DNA from: Phycisphaerae bacterium
Lineage (GTDB): Bacteria > Planctomycetota > Phycisphaerae > UBA1845 > PWPN01
Length of the DNA stretch: 64,000 nucleotides
Assembly: GCA_012719955.1 (NCBI GenBank)
Contig: JAAXZI010000161.1
Coordinates: forward strand, 16,651-80,650
Reading direction: 5' to 3'
Under the pieces are notes generated by a model. That model ran no database searches, was not told where the DNA came from, and saw only the letters and a list, made by a program, of their open reading frames with translations. The translations under genes were made by a program, and so were the position numbers. This document shows, piece after piece, positions 11,319-19,633 of this stretch (within the stretch, counting starts at the first letter, position 1; every line of letters starts with the position of its first letter).

Positions 11319-11682
11319 CCAGCGCCGAAGGACGAGGGGGGAGAGGATAGCGGAAGGGGAGGCGCGGGGACGCGGGGACAACGCGACACGGGGACAAGGA
11401 GACAAGGGGATGCGCAGGGCGGGGGGTTCTGCGCGTTCCGTTCCTTGAGCCTGCGGCCGGCATCGGGAACAGATTCCCTAGTGCCCGGCCCGACGGGCAC
11501 GGCGGCACCGGCGACTTGCGAGTCCTCTCGGGCGCATTCGCAACGCGTATACAACGCAAATTGCCGAAGTCAGGATCATTGATGCGGGGGGCGAGCCGCA
11601 ATTTGAGGGTGTGAAAGCTGTCCATACGCGTGAGCTTCGCAGTAGACGTTCAGGTTCAAGTCCGTTTCGGCTGAGCAGCCGA
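11319..11682. other. Spacer, nothing coding seen
   Basis: The first 100 bases contain a GGGGACA/GCGGGGACGCGGGGAC repeat run (about 11362-11405). The rest has low coding signal in all frames. It ends in the promoter of the toxin-antitoxin pair. Confidence 0.5.
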
Positions 11683-11711
11683 TTGACATATATCAATTCA
11701 GATGCGATAAT
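11683..11711 (+). promoter_or_regulatory. Sigma-70-type promoter of the TA pair
   Basis: TTGACA (11683-11688) and GATAAT (11706-11711) are separated by exactly 17 bases, close to the housekeeping consensus and much better than other spacers in this window. A near-palindrome TGACATATATCA overlaps the -35 box, and an inverted repeat GATGC/GCATC (11701-11705 and 11722-11726) flanks the -10 box. Both are plausible operators for autoregulation by the downstream HTH protein. Confidence 0.65.
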
Positions 11712-11757
11712 ACTTTAAGAAGCATCCGCCCAGTCAGACGACGTGATCGGAGTCGAT

Positions 11758-12108
11758 ATGGGCAAGCCGAAGGATCGAGCTGCTCTCGAGTGTTATCGCC
11801 AGGTGCTTCTGAATTGGGGGCACGTGAGCGGTTACATCCAGTGGAAGCGTCTGCCTCTGGCATGGCTTTCATCAAACTTGCCCAACGTCGGCGTCCGATT
11901 GGTGCACCAATTGATGGCCGAATACGTTGCATCGGGCGGCGAAATCGACCAGATCGAGGAAACGCGGCCGGAGTACGTGGCGTGCCGGTTTCACTATGAC
12001 CTGCGATTGCCCATAGGGGAGAGACGAGTCTATATCGAAACTGTTCTCGACGAGGCCGATGAACCTGAGGATTGCACAATCTGGGTCGTGAACATGCACG
12101 ATGAGTGA
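11758..12108 (+). CDS. Putative toxin of a TA pair (MqsR/RelE-like, tentative)
   Basis: The 116-residue protein has an N-terminal helix with tryptophans and a C-terminal strand pair ending in V-Y-I-E-T-V-L then C-T-I-W-V-V-N-M-H-D-E. That ending is reminiscent of MqsR-type ribonucleases, whose last strands read V-Y-L-K-x-x-V then x-V-S-F-K-E. No catalytic residues can be named from sequence alone. The inference rests mainly on context: a small gene immediately upstream of, and overlapping by 4 bases (GTGA), a gene for a zinc-finger plus HTH protein of the MqsA/YgiT type, behind a strong promoter with palindromes. The start could be ATG 11758 or GTG 11743. Toxin-first order is the usual one for mqsRA. 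Confidence 0.5.
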   Translation: MGKPKDRAALECYRQVLLNWGHVSGYIQWKRLPLAWLSSNLPNVGVRLVHQLMAEYVASGGEIDQIEETRPEYVACRFHYDLRLPIGERRVYIETVLDEADEPEDCTIWVVNMHDE

Positions 12109-12641
12109 CGACTCTCGATTGCACAGGCGAATTCATGATCAGCGATCATAACAGCACCAAGGCCGTTGAACGCCGCAAAGCATATCCGATCCGATGCGTC
12201 GAATGCGGCAAAAAAGAAGTCCGGCCTGCCGTACTTCGTCAGCATCACGTTCAAAGGAACCATGATGGCCGACTCTACGATCTGGTCGTAAATGATCTTC
12301 CCGTGACCCGATGCAAAGCCTGCGGCGAGGTCTATTTCACCGAGGAGTCCGATGAGCGCATCGTGGCCGCTCTTCGCGATCACCTGGCCCTGCTCACGCC
12401 CGCTCAGATTCGCGCCAACCTCGAAACGTTGGGTCTCAGCCAGAAGGAGGCCGCCGGGCGGCTCGGCATCGCGCCGGAAACGCTTTCGCGCTGGTTGTGT
12501 GGGGCGGTTATCCAGTCGCGGGCGATGGATAACCTGTTACGAGCGTTCTTCGCCTGTCCGCAGGTGCGAGAGAAGCTGACCGGCGCGGAAATAGATCGGG
12601 CGTTCGGGGAAAAGGTTGAGATGGGGACGAGCCGAATTTGA
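12105..12641 (+). CDS. MqsA/YgiT-type zinc-finger HTH antitoxin
   Basis: The 178-residue protein pairs a zinc-binding N-domain (C31-x2-C34 and C70-x2-C73) with a C-terminal XRE-type helix-turn-helix (about residues 104-145: L-G-L-S-Q-K-E-A-A, then G-I-A-P-E-T-L-S-R-W). This is the MqsA layout: the zinc domain grips the toxin, and the HTH binds the promoter palindromes and represses the operon. GTG 12105 overlaps the upstream stop as GTGA, consistent with translational coupling; ATG 12135 is an alternative start that still keeps both domains. The C-terminal tail after the HTH is longer than in E. coli MqsA. Family assignment is good; partner specificity is inferred. Confidence 0.75.
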   Translation: MTTLDCTGEFMISDHNSTKAVERRKAYPIRCVECGKKEVRPAVLRQHHVQRNHDGRLYDLVVNDLPVTRCKACGEVYFTEESDERIVAALRDHLALLTPAQIRANLETLGLSQKEAAGRLGIAPETLSRWLCGAVIQSRAMDNLLRAFFACPQVREKLTGAEIDRAFGEKVEMGTSRI

Positions 12642-12887
12642 CGTTGACGAGAGAAGGCCACCGTTGACCTCAAAAGGCGCTGCCCTGATGTGATCTCGAC
12701 GGCTGGAAGCGCGAGACTCTGCGGCGACCGGAACGCCTGTCCCGCTGCGCTTGCTTGCGCCTCGGGCTCGTGGGTCGCGCATGACAGAACGTGCACTGCT
12801 CTTCTCCCCCTCGCACGGCAGGGGAGCGGATGATATGCTGACGGAGCGGCAATTAGATGGAACGTGGTTTCGTAGCGAGGTGAAACG

Positions 12888-13742
12888 ATGACGCGTCGCG
12901 AGGTGCTTTCAGGGGCGGCCGGGACATTGGCGGGGCTGGCGGCGGCGGGGCGGTTGACTGCGGCCCAGTCCGCCGGCGGGTGGAAGATGTCGATGTGCGA
13001 CTGGTCCCTGGGCAGGCCCGCCGATCCGTCGGTGTTCGAACTGGGCAGGAAAATCGGCCTCAACGGCATCCAGGTGAGCATCGGTTTCCCCGAAGACGGT
13101 CTCAAACTGCGCCGCCCGGAGGTGCAGAAGCAGTTCCGCGAGGCCGCGAAGGCCAACGGCATGAGCTTCCATTCCGTGGCCATGGGCGTGCTTAACAACG
13201 TCCCGCTGGTCAGCGAGCCAAGGGCCGCCGTCTGGGTCGCCGACACCATCGAGGCGGCCAGGAACCTGGACGCCCGGAACATCCTGCTGGCCTTCTTTGG
13301 CAAGGGCGAACTCAAGGAAACGAACGCCGATGACATGCGACGCGTCACCGAACTGATGCAGGAGCTGGCCCCGCGCGCGGAGAAGGCCCAGGTGATCCTG
13401 GGGCTGGAGACCTACCTGAGCGCGGAGGCCCACCTCAAGATTCTCGACGCGGTCAAGAGCAAGTGGGTGCAGGTCTACTACGACGTCTACAACGCCAACC
13501 ACAAAGGCCACGACTATCTCAAGGAGATCAAGTTGCTGGGCCGCGAGCGCATCTGCGAGGTGCATTTCAAGGAGGGCGGCAACTACCTGGGCTCCGGCAA
13601 GATCGACTGGCCGGCCGTGGCCGCAACGCTCCAGGAGATCGGCTATCGCGGCTGGCTGGTCCTGGAGACCACCAGCCCCTCCGGCGACCTGGTCGCCGAC
13701 ACGAAGCGCAACCTCGAATACCTCAAAAAGCTCTTCGCGTAA
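12888..13742 (+). CDS. Exported TIM-barrel sugar isomerase/epimerase
   Basis: The 284-residue protein belongs to the xylose-isomerase-like TIM-barrel (AP endonuclease 2 superfamily), whose members isomerise or epimerise sugars and cyclitols with a divalent metal. Residues 1-26 form a twin-arginine signal (T-R-R-E-V-L-S then a short hydrophobic core). Metal-site candidates are the glutamate of L-E-T-Y-L near residue 176, the Y-D-V-Y-N segment near 201, E-V-H-F-K-E near 225 and the C-terminal V-L-E-T-T. GAGGTGAA lies before the ATG. It stands convergent to the sugar-isomerase-like gene ending at 13934. The substrate is not known; neighbours suggest exported carbohydrate metabolism. Confidence 0.85.
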   Translation: MTRREVLSGAAGTLAGLAAAGRLTAAQSAGGWKMSMCDWSLGRPADPSVFELGRKIGLNGIQVSIGFPEDGLKLRRPEVQKQFREAAKANGMSFHSVAMGVLNNVPLVSEPRAAVWVADTIEAARNLDARNILLAFFGKGELKETNADDMRRVTELMQELAPRAEKAQVILGLETYLSAEAHLKILDAVKSKWVQVYYDVYNANHKGHDYLKEIKLLGRERICEVHFKEGGNYLGSGKIDWPAVAATLQEIGYRGWLVLETTSPSGDLVADTKRNLEYLKKLFA

Positions 13743-13779
13743 CAAAGCAAACCGCCAAGCCGCCCAGGCCGCCAAGAAA

Positions 13780-13922
13780 AGCAAACAGAAGTCAGCAAAG
13801 AAAGCAACGAGCTCTTGTAATCTCTTGTTTCCTTCACTTCCTTCTGTTTTGTTCTCCTTGGCGTACTTGGCGTCTTGGCGGTTCAAATCACTTTCCCACC
13901 TTCCCACTTTCTCACTTTCCCG
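13780..13922. repeat. Low-complexity intergenic repeat block
   Basis: Between the two convergent genes lies a run of AAGAAAGCAA-type and CTTGGCG(TAC/TCT) units and then a CACCTTCCCACTTTCTCAC segment (13889-13922) that closely matches 8168-8215. No gene or clear terminator is visible. Confidence 0.6.
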
Positions 13923-13933
13923 CGCTGTTCAGA

Positions 13934-15397
13934 TCAGCACTCCTCGAACACCTCGATTCCCGTGAACCGCGCGAAGCGTTTCGCGTCCGTCATGTGGCTG
14001 CCGTAAAAGATCACCCGGTGCAGGCCGTTGGACCAGTTTTCCAGTAGCTTGCGGGCGTCGGACACCTTCACGGCGGCTTTGGTGCGGCAGCCCCGGTCCG
14101 AGTCGGGAATGGCCACGATCCGGCCGGTGGACAGCAGCAGGATGTTTGCGCCCCAGCTCTCAGCAGGGCTGGCCGCCAGGGACGGGGCCTGGAGATCCCG
14201 CGGGATCGCGCCAACGAGCTTGGCCATGGTGATTTCCTGGCCGACGCGCATCTTGGTCTGTAGCACCGCGCCCTTGTGATCCTCCAGGTGCGAGCGGATT
14301 TCGTAGGGGGCCGACTCTCCGGCCGGGCCATCCATCTTGGTGGCGGCCACGCAATGCGCGTGGATGACGGTGTTGTTGGACAGGTCCACCACCGGATCAG
14401 TCACGAAGCCGGGGACGCCTTCCATGTGCTGGAAGATGATCTGGGTCATCGTGGAAGGCAGGTCGGCCTCGCACACGCCGGCCAGTCCGAGATCATTGAG
14501 CCGGGCGAACCCGAAGCACGGATAGGCCGGCAGCCCGTGCGAGAACAAGCCCAGGCAGTTAATGGTGATCGCGAAGGCCTTTTCTTCGGCCATGACCTTC
14601 TGGAGGGCCAGGCAGAAGCGGGCCGACTTGGCGATCTCTTCGCGGTTGGGTTCGCGCACGCGCTGAGCGCCCTTGATCCACTTCTCCGTATCCGCCTCGA
14701 CAGCCGCGGCGGGGATCGCGTCGTACGCCTCCACCAGCCGGGTGTGGTCGTAGGTGACCACCGTCGTGCCGAATTTCTTCTTGATATCGGCCACGTAGTC
14801 GGCCGGCGGCTGCCAGTTGTGCCCGCCGACGAACAGCACTCTGGTTTGCTTCATCCGCCCGATGGCCCGGAACACGCGCACGGCCTCCAGCACGTTCTCA
14901 AACCGGCTGGACGCGATGACGTCGATCTTCTTGCCCGTCCGTTGCAGGTCCGGCACGATGGACCATTCGTGCCCGCTGTACGGCGTGGCGAACAGTACGG
15001 TCGGCCGGCCCGAGTCGGCCATGATGTTCAAGAAGTCGCTGGTGCCCATGCACACCTGGACGGCCAGGATGCCGGCCGCGTCCTGGTGCGCCTCCATCAG
15101 TTCGGTCAGCGCCTTGGGGTCGTTCACGAAGGTGTTGCCCACGTACTCGATGTCACCCTGGCCGGGGACCTCGTCGAGGGCCTTCATGAGCCGCTCGTGT
15201 TCGGCCTTGGTGTCCAGGTCCGGCCGGGGCCAGCCCGGGTGTCGGCCGATGAACACCCGTAAGACCCTGGTTTTCCCAAATGAAAACGGTGACCCGCCGG
15301 CCTGCGCGGCCAGGGTCGCCTTACACAGCCCGCCGGCCACGGCTGTTCCCGCCGCAGCCGTCCCCAGTAACTCTCGCCTGCTGATTTCCGTGTTCAT
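13934..15397 (-). CDS. Exported L-fucose isomerase-like protein
   Basis: The 487-residue protein has a twin-arginine signal (S-R-R-E-L-L-G at 6-12) and then a two-domain body whose C-terminal half resembles the L-fucose/L-arabinose isomerase fold: I-N-C-L-G-L-F-S, then V-C-E-A-D-L-P-S-T-M-T followed by F-V-T-D-P-V and H-A-H-C-V-A. In true isomerases an equivalent E, D and H bind the metal. The N-terminal half (V-L-F-V-G-G-H, V-C-M-G-T) fits the family's Rossmann-like domains. ATG 15397 was chosen because AAGGAGCC lies before it and the Tat signal begins there. It is followed upstream by a second member at 15824. Exported members of this fold are unusual, and catalytic activity is not proven. 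Confidence 0.7.
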   Translation of the reverse strand: MNTEISRRELLGTAAAGTAVAGGLCKATLAAQAGGSPFSFGKTRVLRVFIGRHPGWPRPDLDTKAEHERLMKALDEVPGQGDIEYVGNTFVNDPKALTELMEAHQDAAGILAVQVCMGTSDFLNIMADSGRPTVLFATPYSGHEWSIVPDLQRTGKKIDVIASSRFENVLEAVRVFRAIGRMKQTRVLFVGGHNWQPPADYVADIKKKFGTTVVTYDHTRLVEAYDAIPAAAVEADTEKWIKGAQRVREPNREEIAKSARFCLALQKVMAEEKAFAITINCLGLFSHGLPAYPCFGFARLNDLGLAGVCEADLPSTMTQIIFQHMEGVPGFVTDPVVDLSNNTVIHAHCVAATKMDGPAGESAPYEIRSHLEDHKGAVLQTKMRVGQEITMAKLVGAIPRDLQAPSLAASPAESWGANILLLSTGRIVAIPDSDRGCRTKAAVKVSDARKLLENWSNGLHRVIFYGSHMTDAKRFARFTGIEVFEEC

Positions 15398-15823
15398 ATC
15401 CTGGCTCCTTGTATGGTTCGCGCAACGACGACAACACGTAGAGATTGCGGAGGAGAATGCCCGAATGGCGGGGCGTGATGGTGAGACGGCAAAGCGCATG
15501 GCGCGTGTGCCACGGCTCTTGAGCCGTGCCGGGACAATTCCGACATGAGGCACTGCTCTTTTCTGCGGCGAATGATGGGCCAGGCTGCAAGAGCAATGGC
15601 ACACACAAAGCAGCGGCGCGTCCCAGGATGTGTCGCAAGATCGCGCACGGTTAATGAGGGTTGCGTTGAGAATCTGGAATCACCAATCTGAAATTTGAAA
15701 TCCCAAATCTCAAATTGTTACGTCTTTGCGTCTCAGCGTCTCGGTGTCTCCGCGTCTCCGCGGTTTAACTCTTCTCTGTGCCCTCTGTGGCCGAAACTCG
15801 TTCTCTGTGTCCTCTGTAGCCGC
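15398..15823. other. Spacer with stem-loop and tandem text
   Basis: It holds a perfect 8-bp hairpin at 15511-15528 (CACGGCTC, TT, GAGCCGTG), an AT-rich AATCTGAAATTTGAAATC block (15669-15717) similar to 51040-51078, and a GTCTCxGCGTCT run (15719-15768). No coding frame stands out. Confidence 0.55.
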
Positions 15824-17410
15824 TCACGCCGACAGGCACTCCCACTCGATTCCCAGCTTCTTGATCGCGTAGCCGACCTCGCGGGTGCAGTCTCCGTAGC
15901 AGGTCATCCAGTGGAAACCGCGCATCTCCTCAAGCAGCTTGTGCCAGTCGCCCTCGATGGTGATGTCGGTTTGCGAGCGGCATATGGCGTGGAACGGGTT
16001 GCCGATCACCTTCCCGGTGAAGCCGACCCACTTTTTCGAGGCAAAATCGGGCACCACGTTGGTGGTCAGCGTGCCTTCCTTCATCGCCACTTTGGGGGCG
16101 GCGCCGTAGTCCGACTCGAAATGCGTGTGGATCTCCACCGGCTCGTAATTCTTGCCGTCCAGCTTGCGCGGGGCGGTGCAGTGGGCGATGGTCACCTGCC
16201 CGTGATGTGGCCAGGTGGGGTCGTTCAGGAACACCGGCAATCCGGTGATGTGGTGCATGAGCATCCCCGCGGGGATGACCACGAAATCGGACTCGCAGAA
16301 GGCCAGCAACCCCTCATCGTTGATCAGACTCAGAGGCAGGCAGGCGGTGGTCTTGGAAATGGGCATGACCGTGCCCATGCAGTGCTGGATGGTCATGGCC
16401 GTGGCTTCGTGGTCGGCCATCAGCTCTTTGAACGCGTGGTAGAGCACGAACGCGTTCTCGACCGCCTCGCGCTCGCACTTGAGGGTGACGCCGGGTTGGG
16501 CGAGATACTCGGCCGCTTCCTTTTTGGCCCTGGCCATCGCCTCGGCGCCCTGGCGGTACTTCTCGATGCGCTTGCCCAGCTCGTCGTAGGACACGTCGCG
16601 GATATCGAGATGCCACGTGTTGCGGGCGACCGGCGGAGCGAGCTTGCGGCCCTCGCCCCAGCCGCCGGCGCCGCCGATGGCGACGATCCGCTGGCCCAGC
16701 GTCAGACGCAGGGCGGCCAGTGCCCGCAGCCGCCAGGCCAGATCCTTGTACTCATCCACCACCACGTCGTCCACGTCGATCTGCTTGATCTTGTATTCGT
16801 CGGATGCCCGGCGCAGGAAATGCGGATGCAGGATCTCGTACCACAGCGAGACCGGTCCGGAGTTGTGCCGGAGGAAGAAGACGGTGGGGCGGTCGGGCGA
16901 CATCAGGGCGTCGAGGACGGCCGTGCTGCCGCTGGACGCGTAGATGAGCATGGTGTCGCACTTGCCCGTGGCAACCTTCCGGGCCTCTTCGACGGTGCGT
17001 ACGGCCGCTACCGGGAGCAACTTGACCTTCAAACCGTGAGCGGCCACCATCGCGCGCAGTTCGGCCTCGATGCGTTTGACCTCCGCAACCACGTCGCTCT
17101 CGTTCATCAGGCCGCCCCAGGGTCGCCAACTGGTTTGCTCGCGGCGCTGGTGCAGGGCGTAGACCAGTGCGGGCTGGACCACCAGCTCCTGGGCGGGCAT
17201 GATCGCGGGCTTGCCGCCCTCTGCGGGCTGGGCGTTGGCCTCCTTAGCTCCCCCGGAAAGCATCCAAGACCCGATCGCGGTCGCACCCAGTCCGCCGATG
17301 AGCGCCCGGCGCGAAAGGCTCGCCTGGATGAGCGCCTCCCCGGCCTGGTGTAACGCGCTCGAGCAGCATCGGCATGAGCCGGCCGCGTGTGACAGTTGTT
17401 CGCGGTTCAT
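15824..17410 (-). CDS. Exported L-fucose isomerase-like protein
   Basis: The 528-residue protein is a second, more divergent member of the same fold as the neighbour at 13934. A cysteine-rich N-terminal extension (C13, C15, C16) precedes a twin-arginine signal (L-S-R-R-A-L-I at about 32-38). In the C-terminal half, F-C-E-S-D-F-V-V is followed by L-N-D-P-T-W-P and I-A-H-C-T-A-P, again the E-D-H pattern of a metal site. The first half includes T-G-K-C-D-T-M-L and a Rossmann-like I-V-A-I-G-G-A-G-G-W-G. ATG 17410 is the only reasonable start for the Tat region. The pair is transcribed in the same direction with a 426-base gap; they may act on related substrates. Enzyme activity is inferred. Confidence 0.65.
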   Translation of the reverse strand: MNREQLSHAAGSCRCCSSALHQAGEALIQASLSRRALIGGLGATAIGSWMLSGGAKEANAQPAEGGKPAIMPAQELVVQPALVYALHQRREQTSWRPWGGLMNESDVVAEVKRIEAELRAMVAAHGLKVKLLPVAAVRTVEEARKVATGKCDTMLIYASSGSTAVLDALMSPDRPTVFFLRHNSGPVSLWYEILHPHFLRRASDEYKIKQIDVDDVVVDEYKDLAWRLRALAALRLTLGQRIVAIGGAGGWGEGRKLAPPVARNTWHLDIRDVSYDELGKRIEKYRQGAEAMARAKKEAAEYLAQPGVTLKCEREAVENAFVLYHAFKELMADHEATAMTIQHCMGTVMPISKTTACLPLSLINDEGLLAFCESDFVVIPAGMLMHHITGLPVFLNDPTWPHHGQVTIAHCTAPRKLDGKNYEPVEIHTHFESDYGAAPKVAMKEGTLTTNVVPDFASKKWVGFTGKVIGNPFHAICRSQTDITIEGDWHKLLEEMRGFHWMTCYGDCTREVGYAIKKLGIEWECLSA

Positions 17411-17529
17411 TGGCTGTGTCTCCCTGTCGAGGTCAACAAGAGTTGCGAAAGCCCAGCGATGTCGTTCTCGCCAGCACTGGACCCCGGCATCCTAACCGGC
17501 GCGTGGCGCCGGTGTCAACGCCATGCCGA

Positions 17530-18285
17530 TTACTTGCCTGAGTTGCCGTGCGCGCGGCGGTACGCCGCGCAGGCCTCCACGAAGGTCTTGAACAGTCTGC
17601 GGGTCACCCGGCTGTAAGGCAGCCGCTCGGGGTGCCACTGCACCGCCAGGATTTCCGGGCGCAGCGGATTTTCGATGGCTTCGATGATGCCGTCGTCGGC
17701 CACGGCGCTGGGGATAAAGCCCGGGGCTATGTACCGGATGGCCTGGTGATGATCGGAGATGACGCTCACGGTGCGCGCATCCAGAATCTCCGCCAGTCGG
17801 GTGCCGGGCATAACATGCACGTCGTGCCGGACTTTGCGTTTGCCGCGATGGCTGATGCGGATGCCCTTTTTCTTGGGGTGCAGATGCTGGTAGAGCGTGC
17901 CGCCCTCCAAGACATTGATGAGCTGCATGCCGTAGCAGATGCCGAAGATCGGCAGCCGGCGGCGTTTACCGGCCTGGTAGAGCCAGGTTTCGAAAGCGGT
18001 CCGCTTGGAATAGATGACGTGCGTATAGCTGCGCGGCGTCTCGCCGTACAGCCGCGGGTCCACGTCGTCGCCGCCCACGATGAGCAGTCCGTCGATGCCT
18101 TCCAGGAAGCGCTTCAGGACGCGCTTCTTGTGGGCCACCGGCAGCAACACCGGGTGCCCGCCGGCATTGTCGATGGCCATGGCGTAGCGGTGATCGCAGA
18201 CCAGATCGTAATCGGCGTAATCCTTCCTTTTCGAGATCGTCTCGCAACTGATGCCGATCAGCGGGGCGTGGATTCGTCTACGCAT
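17530..18285 (-). CDS. Gamma-glutamyl-gamma-aminobutyrate hydrolase family (PuuD-like)
   Basis: This class I glutamine amidotransferase-type peptidase (C26) hydrolyses gamma-glutamyl amides and releases free glutamate. The triad is visible: nucleophile C117 in F-G-I-C-Y-G-M-Q, H218 and E220 in Q-W-H-P-E. The D-H-H-Q-A motif (178-182) is another PuuD feature. Length (251) is typical. The ATG at 18285 overlaps the stop of the upstream GCS2-type ligase by 8 bases, so the two are translated together. That arrangement suggests a ligate-then-hydrolyse gamma-glutamyl pathway, as PuuA/PuuD do for putrescine, but the ligase here is of a different fold and the amine is unknown. Confidence 0.88.
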   Translation of the reverse strand: MRRRIHAPLIGISCETISKRKDYADYDLVCDHRYAMAIDNAGGHPVLLPVAHKKRVLKRFLEGIDGLLIVGGDDVDPRLYGETPRSYTHVIYSKRTAFETWLYQAGKRRRLPIFGICYGMQLINVLEGGTLYQHLHPKKKGIRISHRGKRKVRHDVHVMPGTRLAEILDARTVSVISDHHQAIRYIAPGFIPSAVADDGIIEAIENPLRPEILAVQWHPERLPYSRVTRRLFKTFVEACAAYRRAHGNSGK

Positions 18286-19384
18286 CCACGGACGCTCCCT
18301 TCCGGCCGAGATAAACCGAATCGATGTTCGGCAGCTTCACCTTCAGGGCATCGGTGAAGTATTCGAGCGAGTTGCCGCTGAGCAGATCTTCCAGGCCGAT
18401 GCTGTAGCGTTTGGCGAAGCGCCGCTGCCAGGTCTGGGGGTGCTCCTGGCGGGCGATCAGGGCGGCGTTGTGGATGATCTTGGCCCCGTTGTACCCGCGT
18501 TTGAGCAGCTTGAAGATGTCGTAGACTTCGCTGGGAACGTCCATTTCCTCGAACTCGTCCCGATACTCCCACAGAAAACGGTCGAGGTACTTGCGCGCGG
18601 GGATCCACTCGCCATCCCACGGCAGCCGGCACTTCATGCCCCGGGTTCCGGCGTCGAACCGGGCCTGAATGTAGTCCTCCTGATTGTGGATGGGGTTCGG
18701 CGCCCCCTTGCGGCGCAGCCAGCCCAGTGCGACCGCCTTGGTCACGCAAACGGCCGCCACAATGAATTCGGGAATGTTCGAGTCCAGCACGCGCAGTTCC
18801 AGCGTGGCCGGCTTGCGCTTCCGGCCGGGGCTGTAGACCATCTCGCGCGTATCTTTGGAGGTCAGCTCGCCGCGTTTGAGCGCCTCAAAGTAGGTGTCCG
18901 TGCCGCGCAGCAGGCGGTTGGAGGCCTTGGCCGTGATCTTTTTGTCCCACACCGGCGAGTTGGCCCCCATGGCGATGAGCAGCGGGATGTTGTCGTGCAG
19001 ATGAGCGGCCAGCGAACGGGCCCGCGGCCGGGTCAGCTCCTCATTTGCAACGGACAGGTGCAAATGGGCGCCGGCGAACCGATTGGTCCATCCGCCGACC
19101 AGCAGGGGAATGTTGTGGTCCGGCTCGCCGTGCTGTTGACCGTAGAGGTTCCGCAGGTATTTGCGAAGCCCGCTCTTCAGCAGGAACAATGATTCCCGAA
19201 CCGTCTCAAACGGGCGGCTGTTGTATTCACTGCCGATGCTGGTATCGCGAGCGAACCGTTCTCCGTTCTCAGACACCCCGGGGCGCGGCCGGGACAGACG
19301 GCGCCCAATCTGGTAATCGGCCGCCCCAATGCTGTACGCTTCGATCTCGACGCCGATCACAATGCGTTTGTGAAAGCCGTTCAA
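18278..19384 (-). CDS. GCS2-type glutamate-amine (carboxylate-amine) ligase
   Basis: The 368-residue protein resembles the GCS2 (PF04107) branch that links glutamate to an amine with ATP, as in YbdK, plant GshA and EgtA. Signature pieces are G-V-E-I-E at 11-15 (ATP/metal glutamates), A-G-A-H-L-H-L at 104-110 (canonical H-V-H), A-N-S-P-V-W at 141-146, and L-E-L-R-V-L-D near 215. It overlaps the PuuD-like hydrolase by 8 bases. The start is uncertain: TTG 19384 is assumed, with GTG 19363 possible; a separate ATG at 19479 preceded by GAAAGG reads in another frame and stops at about this TTG, so an upstream leader or a frameshift cannot be excluded. The substrate could be cysteine, a polyamine or an unknown amine. 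Confidence 0.72.
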   Translation of the reverse strand: MNGFHKRIVIGVEIEAYSIGAADYQIGRRLSRPRPGVSENGERFARDTSIGSEYNSRPFETVRESLFLLKSGLRKYLRNLYGQQHGEPDHNIPLLVGGWTNRFAGAHLHLSVANEELTRPRARSLAAHLHDNIPLLIAMGANSPVWDKKITAKASNRLLRGTDTYFEALKRGELTSKDTREMVYSPGRKRKPATLELRVLDSNIPEFIVAAVCVTKAVALGWLRRKGAPNPIHNQEDYIQARFDAGTRGMKCRLPWDGEWIPARKYLDRFLWEYRDEFEEMDVPSEVYDIFKLLKRGYNGAKIIHNAALIARQEHPQTWQRRFAKRYSIGLEDLLSGNSLEYFTDALKVKLPNIDSVYLGRKGASVDA

Positions 19385-19633
19385 AGGACTGGACTCTGGG
19401 CAGGAGCGCGGGCACGGTCGATTCCAGGCCGTAGAGGTCGATATTCAGGTCCCACGCTGCATGCATCAAACATGACCTTTCTGCGACGGTCCGGGGGCAG
19501 ACAGGGGTCTGCTCTCACCGCCGCGACCACGCATAAGGATAATCAGGAAGCCGTTGCAAGGGCAAGCAGCCTTTCAGATGAACCTGGACTGATCCAGGCG
19601 ATGAGAGGCTTCAACAATCAGGCTGGCCGAACA

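Noticed and set aside
15695..17353. Plus-strand frame of about 552 codons
   Set aside because: It is antisense to the fucose-isomerase-like gene at 15824-17410, and that gene has clear domains.
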